NCBI GenBank assembly: GCA_024644285.1
Contig: JAHELH010000061.1
Location: forward strand, 1 to 10,501
Reading direction: 5' to 3'
From: Paracoccaceae bacterium
GTDB lineage: Bacteria > Pseudomonadota > Alphaproteobacteria > Rhodobacterales > Rhodobacteraceae
Length of the DNA: 10,501 bases
Every line of letters starts with the position of its first letter. Positions within the stretch are counted from its first letter, which is position 1. The notes below the pieces were generated by a model that made no database searches, had not been told where the DNA came from, and was given only the letters and a program-made list of their open reading frames with translations. The translations under genes were made by a program, and so were the position numbers. Shown here piece by piece: positions 1-7,129 of this stretch.

Positions 1-2
1 CT

Positions 3-401
3 TCACCCGCCGCCACGCGGATGGCGCTTGAGATCGTCGTCGATGTGCAGCCAGGGCAGCGCCTCGGCATGGAAGAAATGCGCCTTCGGCACGTAGGTCG
101 CGGGGTCGTCCAGGCTGGCCGCGAAGCCGTGGATTTCGTCGGGCAGCTTTTGGGTGCGATAGGCAAGCTGGCTGCCGCAGCCGGGGCAGAAGTAGCGTTC
201 GGCCAGTGGCGAGCTTTGGAAGCGCGCCGGCTCACCGAACCAGCGCCAGGCACTGACGCGGACACCGAAATAGGCGGTGACAGGCGCCGAGCAGGCCCGG
301 CGGCAGCTTTCGCAATGGCAGTAGCCGGCCCAGAGCAGCGCGTCCGGGTCGAACTTGTAGCGCACCGCGCCGCACAGGCAGCGCCCCGAAGCCGACATCA
401 T
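3..401 (-). CDS. GFA-family zinc-binding protein (CENP-V/GFA fold)
   Basis: Encodes 132 residues and ends in a TGA at the very edge of the window. Seen directly: a CLCG motif at residues 8-11, CHCESC at 28-33 with a further Cys at 37, and FCPGCGS at 71-77. These are the zinc-ligand clusters of the GFA family, named for the glutathione-dependent formaldehyde-activating enzyme. The length is usual for single-domain members. The start is the first ATG of an ATG-ATG pair, preceded by a purine-rich GGGGACGAG stretch. Most members of this family have no proven reaction, and formaldehyde chemistry should not be assumed here. It is divergent from a LysR-type regulator and a LysR-type dyad lies only 9 bp upstream of its start, so control by that regulator is likely. 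Family call is firm; function is unknown. Confidence 0.9.
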   Translation of the reverse strand: MMSASGRCLCGAVRYKFDPDALLWAGYCHCESCRRACSAPVTAYFGVRVSAWRWFGEPARFQSSPLAERYFCPGCGSQLAYRTQKLPDEIHGFAASLDDPATYVPKAHFFHAEALPWLHIDDDLKRHPRGGG

Positions 402-409
402 CGCTCGTC

Positions 410-434
410 CCCATCTTTTTCGACGCAAGATGGG
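410..434. promoter_or_regulatory. Probable LysR-type regulator binding box in divergent promoter region
   Basis: A perfect interrupted dyad, CCCATCTT-N9-AAGATGGG, lies between the divergent GFA and lysR-type genes. It contains the T-N11-A core at 416-428 that characterises LysR-type sites. Its placement, about 55 bp upstream of the regulator start and 9 bp upstream of the GFA start, fits autoregulation together with control of the divergent gene. A weaker dyad, GGTGC (449-453) and GCACC (469-473), lies between it and the regulator start. Confidence 0.6.
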
Positions 435-488
435 CGCGTTGCGCGGAAGGTGCAATATGCTTAGCGTCGCACCGGAAAGGGCAGGGCG

Positions 489-1457
489 ATGGCAGAGACG
501 CAGGGCCGGATCACGCTGTGGGGCATCGAGGTGTTTCTCGCCGCCGCCGAGGAACTGTCGATCACAGCGGCCGCGCGGCGTCTGGGGGCCAGCGCCTCGG
601 CGGTCAGCCAGCAGCTGACCAACCTGGAAGGCGCGCTGGGCACGGCGCTGCTGAACCGCAACGAACGTCCGATGAGCCTGACGCCCGCGGGCGCACTGTT
701 CCAGCGCCGGGCGCAGACCATCGTCAACGAGGCGGCGCGGGCGCGGGCGGAACTGGCGCTGCAGGATCCCTCGGTCCTGACGCAACTGCGGCTGGGGATG
801 ATCGAGGATTTCGACGCCGACGTGACGCCGCGGCTGCTGCGCGACATGGCGGCCGAGCTGACGGGCTGCCAGTTCCTGCTGGAGACCGGCGCCTCGCACC
901 GGCTGGTCGACAGGCTGGACGCGCGGGCGCTGGACGTCATCGTGGCAGCCGAAATGGGAGCAGAGGCGGACTGGATGGAGGTGCACCCGATCCTGGCCGA
1001 GCCGTTCCTGGCGGCGGTGCCCAAGGGCGCGGTGATGCCGGGCGGGGAGGTGCTGGCGGCCCTGCGCGCATTGCCCCTGATCCAGTACACCGAACGTCAT
1101 CACATGGGCCGGATGATCTCGGCGCATTTGGCGCGGCAGAACCTGACCTTGAGCCACCGCTTCGAGCTGGACAGCTATCACGCGATCATGGCGATGGTGG
1201 CGGCGGGGGCCGGCTGGACCATCCTGACCCCGCTGGGATTCATGGCCGCGCACCGGTTCCGCGACGCGGCCGACGTGATGGCCTTGCCCTTTGCGCCGTT
1301 GCAGCGGGCGGTCTCGCTGACCGCGCGGCGCGGGGTGCTTGGCGACATCCCCGCACGCATGGCGCGGCGCCTGCGGCCACTGGTGGCCGAGCTGGTGGTC
1401 AGGCCCAGCCTGGGCCGGATGCCCTGGCTGGGAGAGACGCTGAAAGTGTCGGACTGA
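489..1457 (+). CDS. LysR-family transcriptional regulator
   Basis: Encodes 322 residues. The N-terminal winged helix-turn-helix covers roughly residues 10-69, with the characteristic run ITAAARRLGASASAVSQQL followed by LE and a TPAG turn near residue 75. The rest (about 95-300) has the length of the usual periplasmic-binding-protein-like effector domain. The ATG is preceded by AAAGGGCAGGGCG, an acceptable ribosome binding site. It is divergent from the GFA gene, and a LysR-type dyad sits in the gap. The effector cannot be inferred. Its most likely target is the GFA gene; control of the downstream catabolic cluster is possible but unsupported, because that cluster runs convergently and has its own upstream gaps. 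A palindrome with a T tract follows the stop by 19 nt. Confidence 0.95.
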   Translation: MAETQGRITLWGIEVFLAAAEELSITAAARRLGASASAVSQQLTNLEGALGTALLNRNERPMSLTPAGALFQRRAQTIVNEAARARAELALQDPSVLTQLRLGMIEDFDADVTPRLLRDMAAELTGCQFLLETGASHRLVDRLDARALDVIVAAEMGAEADWMEVHPILAEPFLAAVPKGAVMPGGEVLAALRALPLIQYTERHHMGRMISAHLARQNLTLSHRFELDSYHAIMAMVAAGAGWTILTPLGFMAAHRFRDAADVMALPFAPLQRAVSLTARRGVLGDIPARMARRLRPLVAELVVRPSLGRMPWLGETLKVSD

Positions 1458-1476
1458 GGCCTTCGCTGCACTGCAG

Positions 1477-1501
1477 AATGTTTCGCGCGCGAAACATTTT
1501 T
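1477..1501 (+). terminator. Palindromic hairpin with T tract after lysR-type gene
   Basis: Positions 1477-1498 form a perfect 22-bp palindrome (arm AATGTTTCGCG and its exact complement), followed by Ts to 1501. As RNA it gives a stem of about 9 bp with a CGCG loop and a U tail on the plus strand, which fits an intrinsic terminator for the regulator gene. It lies between convergent genes and may also stop transcription from the aminotransferase side, although no T tract follows in that direction. The perfect symmetry also allows a protein-binding site. Confidence 0.5.
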
Positions 1502-1530
1502 GCATTTGTTAACAGAATGTTAAGGCGCGC

Positions 1531-2718
1531 TCAGGTGCCGTAAGCGAGGGCCTTTCCTTTGACGTCCTCTGCCGCGCCGACCAGGGCGGCGGCGATGAGG
1601 TCAAGCTCGGCCCGCTTCAGCCGCGCCGGCAGGCGGGCGTCGCAGGCGCGCATCAGCATGGCGCGGGTCTGCGGCAGATCCGGCATGTCGCCGAGGAACT
1701 GCCAGTTCCAGAAGGCGCGCGCATTGTCCTCGCTCAGCCCGAAAATCTGCACCTTGACGCCGCGCGCCTCGGCCGCGTCGGCAAAGGCGCGGGCGCCGTC
1801 ATCGCTGAAGCCTTTCAGGTTGAACTGGATCGAGTCCGGAGCGCGGGCTTCGGGCTCCAGCGGCGGCGGCACGTGCAGCCAGGGCGAGGCGTTGAGCAGG
1901 CCCGCCACGTAGTCGTGGTTTCGGCGCCCGTCGCGGACGCGGCGCGGGATCTCGGCGATCTGGGGCCGGAGCAGGGCGGCGGAGAGGTTGCCCAGCCGCG
2001 TGTTGTAGAGCGGCAGCTTGTTCTGCCAGTGCGCGAAGCGGTCCTGCAGCACCGGGTGCTTTTTCCAGTTGTGCTCGTAGGCGCCGGACATGATCACGGC
2101 GCGGGCGATGATATCGGCGTCGTCGGTGATCAGGATGCCGCCTTCGCCAGAATTGAGCAGCTTGTAGGACTGGAACGAGAAGCATCCGATCCGCCCCAGC
2201 GTGCCGATCTTGCGGCCGTGCCATTCGGTGCCGAGCGAATGCGCCGCGTCCTCGATCACCGGGATATCGTGGGCGAAGGCCAGCGCCAGGATCGCGTCCA
2301 TGTCGCTGGTATGGCCGCGCATGTGGCTGATCAGGATCGCATCGGCGCTTTCGAGCTTGGACTCGAAATCCTCGATGTCGATCCGGTAGTTGTCCTTGAC
2401 CTCGACCAAAACGGGGACGCAAGCGGCATGCACCACCGCGGACGGGACGGCGGCGAAGGTGAAGGCGGGGATCAGGACACGGGCGCCGTGCGGCAGCCCC
2501 AGCGACTTCAGCGCGAGGAACAGGGCAGCCGAGCAGGAGGCGCAGGCAAGGGCGTATTTGACGCCCATATGCGCCGCGAATTCCTGTTCCAGCAGGGCGA
2601 CGGGGCTGTCGTCAGAGGTGTAGCGGAACAGATCGCCGTCGGCGAGCATCCGGTCGATCTCGGCCCGGGCGGCATCGGGGATGGGTTCGGCGTCGTAGAC
2701 GTTGGGGGGCAGCGTCAT
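1531..2718 (-). CDS. DegT/DnrJ/EryC1/StrS-family PLP-dependent aminotransferase
   Basis: Encodes 395 residues, the normal length for this fold-type I aminotransferase family. Visible motifs: IPAFTFAAVPSAV near residues 83-95, the PLP-binding Asp in VIEDAAHSLG (Asp157), and the Schiff-base Lys in SFQSYKLLNSGEGG (Lys186) with the family's GEGG turn. Well-studied relatives transaminate keto-sugars attached to nucleotides, but no sugar genes are nearby. The neighbours are a gamma-glutamyl ligase, an FAD amine oxidase and an amino-acid transporter, so a role on an amino compound or on an aldehyde or keto product of that pathway is possible. The ATG has a clear AGGAAAGG site upstream. It is separated from the oxidase gene by 140 bp that includes an AT-rich stretch, so it may have its own promoter. 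Substrate unknown. Confidence 0.93.
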   Translation of the reverse strand: MTLPPNVYDAEPIPDAARAEIDRMLADGDLFRYTSDDSPVALLEQEFAAHMGVKYALACASCSAALFLALKSLGLPHGARVLIPAFTFAAVPSAVVHAACVPVLVEVKDNYRIDIEDFESKLESADAILISHMRGHTSDMDAILALAFAHDIPVIEDAAHSLGTEWHGRKIGTLGRIGCFSFQSYKLLNSGEGGILITDDADIIARAVIMSGAYEHNWKKHPVLQDRFAHWQNKLPLYNTRLGNLSAALLRPQIAEIPRRVRDGRRNHDYVAGLLNASPWLHVPPPLEPEARAPDSIQFNLKGFSDDGARAFADAAEARGVKVQIFGLSEDNARAFWNWQFLGDMPDLPQTRAMLMRACDARLPARLKRAELDLIAAALVGAAEDVKGKALAYGT

Positions 2719-2790
2719 GATTTGCCTTTCCTGAAATTCAGTTTCGGAAATTCTGTAAAAGATTTCGGTGAATTTGGCGAGGGAAAATGC
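2719..2790 (-). promoter_or_regulatory. AT-rich leader with repeated motifs upstream of aminotransferase
   Basis: This stretch is strikingly AT-rich against its surroundings. It holds an 11-bp inverted repeat CTGAAATTCAG (2731-2741), an odd palindrome TTTCGGAAA (2742-2750), and a second TTTCGG copy at 2763-2768, exactly 21 bp (two helical turns) from the first. This is compatible with a promoter/operator region. No convincing -35/-10 pair was identified, so the assignment rests on composition, repeats and position. Confidence 0.35.
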
Positions 2791-2820
2791 CGCGGGCGGC
2801 GGCGCCCCGCCGAGCGGGCG
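2791..2820 (-). terminator. Possible GC-rich hairpin terminator after FAD oxidase
   Basis: On the minus strand, a CCCGC-TCG-GCGGG hairpin (2806-2818) with further GC-rich self-complementary sequence is followed by ATTTTCCC. It lies about 40 nt past the oxidase stop codon. The short T tract makes it a weak candidate, and the pairing is not unique in such GC-rich sequence. Confidence 0.3.
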
Positions 2821-2858
2821 GCGTATTCACATGACCAGAAGAAGCAAGCGACCGGCGA

Positions 2859-4163
2859 CTATATCCCGAGCCGGTCGCGCAGTCTGCCGTAGGTCATGGC
2901 GAGCACCAGAAGCGGGCTGCGCAGGGCGCCTCGGCCGGGGAAGGGGCGGGGACGGATGCGGGCCATGACGTCGAACCCGGCGCTGTCGCCGGCGATGGCA
3001 TCGGCTATCAGCTTGCCGGCCAGCGTGGCCAGCGCGACGCCCTGGCCGGAATAACCCGAGGCGTTCCAGAGACCGGGGCCGGGGCGCGAAAAGTCGGGCA
3101 GGCGACTGCGGGTGATCGCCAGGGTGCCGCCCCAGGCGTAGTCGATGCGTGCATCCGCAAGCTGCGGGTAGATCTCCAGCATCGGCTTGCGCACAAGTGC
3201 TGCGATGTCGCGGGGGAAGCGGTAGCCATAGCTTTCGCCGCCGCCGAAGAGCAGGCGTCGGTCTTCGCTGAGCCGCCAGTAATTGACGACGAAGCGGCTG
3301 TCGGCGACGGCGATGTCCTTGGCGAGGATGTCGTCGGCGCGATCGCCCAGCGGTTCGGTGGCGGCGATGAAATTGTTGATCGGCATGACGCGGGCTGCGG
3401 TCTGCCGCTCCAGCCCGCCGAGATACCCGTTGCAGGCCAGAACGACGTGGTCGGCCTCGACCCGGCCGCGGCCGGTGCGGACCTGCGGGGTAGGACGCTG
3501 GCGGATGTGGTGGACTTCCGAGGTCTCGTGGATCGTGACGCCGGCGTCGACGGCAGCTTTCGCAAGGCCAAGCGCGTAGCGCAGAGGATGGATATGGCCC
3601 GAGGCCCAGTCGACGAGCCCGCCGTGGAAGACGTCGGAGCCGACCAGGGCGCGGATCCCGGCACGGTCCAACGGCTCGGCCATGTCGTAGCCGTAGTCGC
3701 GGCGGAGCCGGTCGACATAGGCCTGGCTTTCCGCTGCGCCTTTCGCAGTGCGGTCGGCATGGGCGACGCCGTCGCGCCAGGCGGCGTCGATCCGGTGTTC
3801 GGCGATGAGGTCCCTGACGAGGCTGACCGCCGCAAGGCCGAGATCCCAGAGCTGGCGGGCGTGGTCGCGGCCGAACCTGGCCTCGAGCGTGTCCTGGTCG
3901 CGGCGCTGGCCGGTCAGGACCTGCCCGCCGTTGCGCCCCGAGGCGCCGAATCCGACGCGGTGCGCTTCGAGCAGGACGACGCTGCGGCCGGCCCGGGCCA
4001 GGTGCAGCGCCGCCGAAAGACCGGTATAGCCCCCGCCGATCACGCAGATATCGGCGCGGGCCTCGCCGCGCAGTTCGGGGAACGGATCGAGGGGCTGGGC
4101 GGTCGCGGCGTACCAGCTGGGCGGATAGGCGCCCTGCCGGTCGTTGGCATGCAGCAGGTTCAT
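2859..4163 (-). CDS. FAD-dependent amine/amino-acid oxidoreductase, PuuB-like (DAO family)
   Basis: Encodes 434 residues. The N-terminal dinucleotide fold is clear: CVIGGGYTGLSAALHLARAG at about 40-59 ending in the ribose-binding Glu of VVLLEA. It is followed by GFGASGRNGGQV at 71-82, a signature of DAO-family oxidoreductases such as gamma-glutamylputrescine oxidase (PuuB). The substrate-side segment includes a late SGYSGQGVALATLAGKL stretch typical of the family's FAD-binding C-terminal part. The start is the ATG that overlaps the stop of the upstream ligase gene as ATGA, so the two are translationally coupled. With a GS-type ligase next door, the likely role is oxidation of the amine of a gamma-glutamylated substrate, giving an aldehyde, ammonia and H2O2. 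Exact substrate is inferred, not shown. Confidence 0.92.
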   Translation of the reverse strand: MNLLHANDRQGAYPPSWYAATAQPLDPFPELRGEARADICVIGGGYTGLSAALHLARAGRSVVLLEAHRVGFGASGRNGGQVLTGQRRDQDTLEARFGRDHARQLWDLGLAAVSLVRDLIAEHRIDAAWRDGVAHADRTAKGAAESQAYVDRLRRDYGYDMAEPLDRAGIRALVGSDVFHGGLVDWASGHIHPLRYALGLAKAAVDAGVTIHETSEVHHIRQRPTPQVRTGRGRVEADHVVLACNGYLGGLERQTAARVMPINNFIAATEPLGDRADDILAKDIAVADSRFVVNYWRLSEDRRLLFGGGESYGYRFPRDIAALVRKPMLEIYPQLADARIDYAWGGTLAITRSRLPDFSRPGPGLWNASGYSGQGVALATLAGKLIADAIAGDSAGFDVMARIRPRPFPGRGALRSPLLVLAMTYGRLRDRLGI

Positions 4164-5515
4164 ACGTTCAGCAGAAGGTGCTCGCGCTCCCACGGGCTGA
4201 TGACCTGCAGGAAGCCCTCGTTCTCGGCCTTCTTCACGGCGGAATAGACGCGGGCGAAATGCGGGTCGAGCACTTCGTGCATCGCCGTGGCCTCGTCGAG
4301 CAGGTCGAGCGCCTCGGACAGCGACCGCGGGATGTCAGGCTCGGTGTCGTAGGCGTCGCCGGTGAATTGCGGCGCAGGCTCCTTGCCATCCACAAGGCCC
4401 AGATAGCCGCAGGCCAGCGACGCAGCGATGCCGAGATAGGGGTTCACGTCCATGCCCACGAGCCGATTCTCGACCCGGCGCGCCTGGGGCTCGGACACAG
4501 GGACGCGGATGCCCGTTGTGCGGTTGTCGCGGCCCCATTCAAGGTTGATGGGGGCGGCATGGTCGCGGACGTATCGCCGGTAGCTGTTCACGTAGGGCGC
4601 GAGGATCGCGATCACCGAGGGCAGGTGGTTCTGCAGACCCGCGATGAAGTGGAAGAATTCCGGCGTTTCCGAGCCGTCGGCGGCGGCGAAGATGTTCTTG
4701 CCGGTCTTCGTGTCGACGACCGAGTGGTGGACATGCATGGCTGACCCGGGTTCGTCCTGGATCGGCTTGGCCATGAAGGTGGCAAAACAGTCGTGGCGAA
4801 GGGCCGCCTCGCGGATAAGCCGCTTGAAGTAGAAAATCTCGTCGGCAAGCGCGATGGGATCGCCGTGGGCCAGGTTGATCTCGACCTGGCCGGCGCCGCC
4901 TTCCTGCAGGATGCCGTCGATGAAGAAGCCTTGCGCCTCGGCGAAGTCGTAGATGTCGTCGATCACAGGGCCGTATTCGTCGACCGCGGACATCGAATAG
5001 GCCTGGCGTGCAGCGGCGCGGCGGCCCGAGCGGCCCATGGGCGGCTCGACCGGCTGGTTCGGGTCGATGTTGCGGGCGACGAGGAAGAACTCCATCTCGG
5101 GCGCGACCACCGGGGTCCAGCCCTTGTCGTTGTAAAGCTGCACGACGCGCTTCAGCACGTTGCGCGGGGCCATGGCAACCGGATTGCCCTGCTGGTCGTG
5201 GCAGTCGTGGATCACCTGCAGCGTCCAGTCGGCGGTCCATGGCGCGGCGGTGGCGGTGGAGAAATCCGGCGTCAGGATCATGTCCGGCTCGGTGAAGCTT
5301 TCACCATCGTCGTCCACCCATTCGCCGGTGATCGTCTGCAGAAAGATCGAGTTCGGCAGGAAGAAGTTCTTCTGCTTCGCGAATTTCTGCGCCGGCATGG
5401 CCTTGCCGCGCGCGATGCCGGAAATGTCGGCGACGAGGCACTCGACCTCGTCGAGCCTGCGGCCCTCGAGATAGGCGCGCGCGGCCTCCGGCAGCTGGTC
5501 GGTCCAGTCAGCCAT
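4160..5515 (-). CDS. Glutamine synthetase-family gamma-glutamyl ligase (PuuA-like)
   Basis: Encodes 451 residues. Seen: metal-ligand region PEMEFF (Glu140, Glu142), a Glu-rich QEGGAGQVEIN segment (Glu205, Glu212), the ATP-site pattern KPIQDEPGSAMHVHHS at 250-265, the DNRTTGIRVP loop at 330-339, and RVENR with DVNPYLGIAAS at 348-366. The catalytic framework of the GS superfamily is therefore intact. Its partners (an FAD amine oxidase and a class I amidotransferase-like protein) point to an ATP-dependent gamma-glutamylation of an amine, as in the putrescine (PuuA), isopropylamine or aniline pathways, rather than ammonia assimilation. The ATG at 5515 overlaps the preceding gene's stop by 8 nt; an in-frame GTG at 5527 is an alternative. 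The lack of a strong ribosome site suggests translational coupling. A true glutamine synthetase cannot be excluded without phylogeny. Confidence 0.93.
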   Translation of the reverse strand: MADWTDQLPEAARAYLEGRRLDEVECLVADISGIARGKAMPAQKFAKQKNFFLPNSIFLQTITGEWVDDDGESFTEPDMILTPDFSTATAAPWTADWTLQVIHDCHDQQGNPVAMAPRNVLKRVVQLYNDKGWTPVVAPEMEFFLVARNIDPNQPVEPPMGRSGRRAAARQAYSMSAVDEYGPVIDDIYDFAEAQGFFIDGILQEGGAGQVEINLAHGDPIALADEIFYFKRLIREAALRHDCFATFMAKPIQDEPGSAMHVHHSVVDTKTGKNIFAAADGSETPEFFHFIAGLQNHLPSVIAILAPYVNSYRRYVRDHAAPINLEWGRDNRTTGIRVPVSEPQARRVENRLVGMDVNPYLGIAASLACGYLGLVDGKEPAPQFTGDAYDTEPDIPRSLSEALDLLDEATAMHEVLDPHFARVYSAVKKAENEGFLQVISPWEREHLLLNV

Positions 5516-6203
5516 GGGCGGCGGCACGCGGTTGCTTGAAGAAGGCGGCGATGCGGTCGGCGATCACGTTCGAGTCGAGAGGGGCGTCGAGCTGCCGCGT
5601 CGCCGCCGCGAGCCTGTCATCGGGGACGACGCCCTTGCCGCGGGTGCGTATCAGCCCGTCGATGAAATCGGGACCGAATTCGGGGTGCGGCTGGATCGAG
5701 AGAATCCGGTCGTCATAGACCAGTGCGGCATAGGCGCAGAAATCGTTGGACGCGATGGTGCGGGCAGCCGCGGGTTTCTCGACCACCTGGTCCTGGTGCC
5801 AGGCGTTGATCGCCAATTCGCCCATATCCTCGAACTCGTAGGTTCGGCGACCGACCGACCAGCCGCCCTGGAACTTCTCGACCTTGCCGCCCAGCGCCTG
5901 CGCGACGATCTGGTGGCCGAAGCAGATTCCGACGAGCGGTATGCGATGTTCGTAGCAGTCGCGGATGAATGCCTCCAGCGGCGGGATCCAGGGGTGATCC
6001 TCGTAGGCGCCGTGGCGCGAGCCGGTGATCAGCCAGCCGTCGCAGACGGTGATGGCCTCGGGGAAGACCATGTCGACCACGGAATAGATCGAAAAGGTAA
6101 AGCCATGGCCGTCGAGCAGCTTTGTGAACAGGCTGCCGTAGTCGGGAAAGTCCTCGACCATCGCATCGGGCGTGTGGCCGGTTTGCAGAATACCGATATG
6201 CAT
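5508..6203 (-). CDS. Class I glutamine amidotransferase-like protein
   Basis: Encodes 231 residues. The triad of class I (triad) amidotransferases is visible: Cys94 in the nucleophile elbow GICFGHQ, and His173 and Glu175 in QPHPEFG. An ITGSRHGAYED loop (59-69) matches the oxyanion-side segment. It is a stand-alone domain resembling the GMP-synthase-type amidotransferase rather than the peptidase C26 PuuD type. Beside a gamma-glutamyl ligase and an amine oxidase, the best guess is hydrolysis of a gamma-glutamyl amide to release glutamate. Similar ligase/amidotransferase pairs occur in aniline degradation. The start ATG (MHIGILQTGH) was chosen because the family begins at this strand and TTAGG precedes it; a longer in-frame extension upstream has no family resemblance. 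It is first gene of the three-gene operon; the 124 bp upstream contains TTGACG (6252-6257, minus) but no good -10. Confidence 0.9.
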   Translation of the reverse strand: MHIGILQTGHTPDAMVEDFPDYGSLFTKLLDGHGFTFSIYSVVDMVFPEAITVCDGWLITGSRHGAYEDHPWIPPLEAFIRDCYEHRIPLVGICFGHQIVAQALGGKVEKFQGGWSVGRRTYEFEDMGELAINAWHQDQVVEKPAAARTIASNDFCAYAALVYDDRILSIQPHPEFGPDFIDGLIRTRGKGVVPDDRLAAATRQLDAPLDSNVIADRIAAFFKQPRAAAHG

Positions 6204-6327
6204 GTGGGGCCTAAGGTCCGGGTATGGAACGGTTCTACGCCGTGCCGTTGGCGTCAACAAGGGGCGCGTGGAGCGGACGCAGCGCCGATACGTTTGTCGG
6301 GACGATCCCCTGGTCCGCGTGTCGCCC

Positions 6328-7005
6328 CTAGCTCGCCGCGAATCCTTCGGGGAGGAACCGAACCATCGCCTCGGGGCCCCTGGGGTCGAGTTGGTAGAGA
6401 TTTGGCCTTGCGGACAGGTAGGCGCGCCAGTTTCGCTCGGGGTAAGTGCTGATCCGGGTGCTGTGCGCCGCATGCATCTTCGGGGCCAGGTCCGCGATGC
6501 GCATCCCGCGCCCGTTGGTGCTGTGCTGACGGATCATGTCGCGGATCCGGAAATCGAAATCGCGGCATCCGTGCGCGGTCGGCGCTGCCTGCCCGCGTTT
6601 GGGCTTGCTATCCAGTTGCCTGAACTCGGTACAGGCGAGCCGGAAGCCGTCGGGTGCTTTCGCCTCTCCCATCCCCAACACGTGCAGGCCCTTTTCGCGC
6701 AGGCGCTGCGCCAGGTGCGTGAAGTCGCCGTCGGATGACGCGATCGCGAACGTGTCCACCCCTCCGGTGATCGCGAATTCCATGGCGTCGATGCAAAGAA
6801 GAAGATCGGCCGCGTTCTTACCCTTGCCGGCGTGAATGAACCGGAATTCCGGCAGATCGAGCCAGTCCGAATTGCAATTCGCAGCTGCATAGATACGGGC
6901 GATATCCACGCGTCCAAGTTTCTTTGCTTCAGTCAGGACTGGACCGGAATGTTTCGCACTTACGTTGTCACCATCGATCAGAACCGCCACGCGCCGGGAA
7001 ACCAC
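6328..7005 (-). CDS. NYN-domain (PIN-like) protein with LOTUS/OST-HTH-like C-terminus
   Basis: Encodes 225 residues from a GTG preceded at 7 nt by AAAGGAG, a strong ribosome site that decides the start. Residues 5-130 look like an NYN/LabA-type domain: VAVLIDGDN (Asp11, Asp13), KNAADLLLCIDAME (Asp66, Asp72) and IASSDGDFTHLA (Asp91, Asp93) supply the acidic residues expected of a metal-dependent PIN-like nuclease. Residues about 145-220 (FRIRDMIRQH, MRIADLAPKM, RNWRAYLSARP, YQLD) resemble the winged-helix OST-HTH/LOTUS domain that often follows NYN in bacteria and is thought to bind RNA. It probably acts on RNA in the cytoplasm. It is separated by about 124 bp on each side from a catabolic operon and a transporter operon, and nothing ties it to either. 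Targets unknown. Confidence 0.88.
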   Translation of the reverse strand: MVSRRVAVLIDGDNVSAKHSGPVLTEAKKLGRVDIARIYAAANCNSDWLDLPEFRFIHAGKGKNAADLLLCIDAMEFAITGGVDTFAIASSDGDFTHLAQRLREKGLHVLGMGEAKAPDGFRLACTEFRQLDSKPKRGQAAPTAHGCRDFDFRIRDMIRQHSTNGRGMRIADLAPKMHAAHSTRISTYPERNWRAYLSARPNLYQLDPRGPEAMVRFLPEGFAAS

Positions 7006-7033
7006 ACTATTTCTCCTTTGATTCAATGGGCAT

Positions 7034-7062
7034 ATTTTCAGGACCATCGCGACAGTTGGCAA
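7034..7062 (-). promoter_or_regulatory. Candidate sigma-70-type promoter for the NYN gene
   Basis: On the minus strand, TTGCCA (7057-7062) and GAAAAT (7034-7039) are separated by 17 bp and lie about 30-55 nt upstream of the GTG start. The match to both hexamers is partial. Position and spacing are right, but sequence alone is weak evidence. Confidence 0.35.
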
Positions 7063-7109
7063 GACCTTGTTTCCCGCTGCACCTCGTCAGACTTCCCGGC
7101 GCATCCAGG

Positions 7110-7123
7110 AGCTTCGCGAAGCT
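7110..7123 (-). terminator. Perfect palindrome just after the last permease gene
   Basis: AGCTTCGCGAAGCT is a perfect 14-bp palindrome beginning 6 nt past the permease stop codon. It would form a short hairpin at the transcript's 3' end. No T tract follows on the minus strand, so it is either a weak terminator or a 3'-end stabilising structure. Confidence 0.35.
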
Positions 7124-7129
7124 TAGGGA

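Noticed and set aside
1477..1498. Calling the 22-bp palindrome a true chromosomal parS site.
   Set aside because: The half sites match but are two base pairs further apart than in the consensus, and no par or replication genes are nearby. It is kept only as a question.
3..1505. A 500-codon minus-strand open frame running from the GFA gene back through the lysR-type gene.
   Set aside because: Only the last 132 codons resemble a protein family. The rest is antisense to a well-supported LysR regulator, with Gln/Arg/His-rich composition typical of GC-rich shadow frames.
6204..6473. A longer start for the amidotransferase-like gene, extending it by 90 residues.
   Set aside because: The extension overlaps the NYN gene, is rich in Arg, Pro and Thr, and has no family resemblance. 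The ATG at 6203 begins at the expected first strand.
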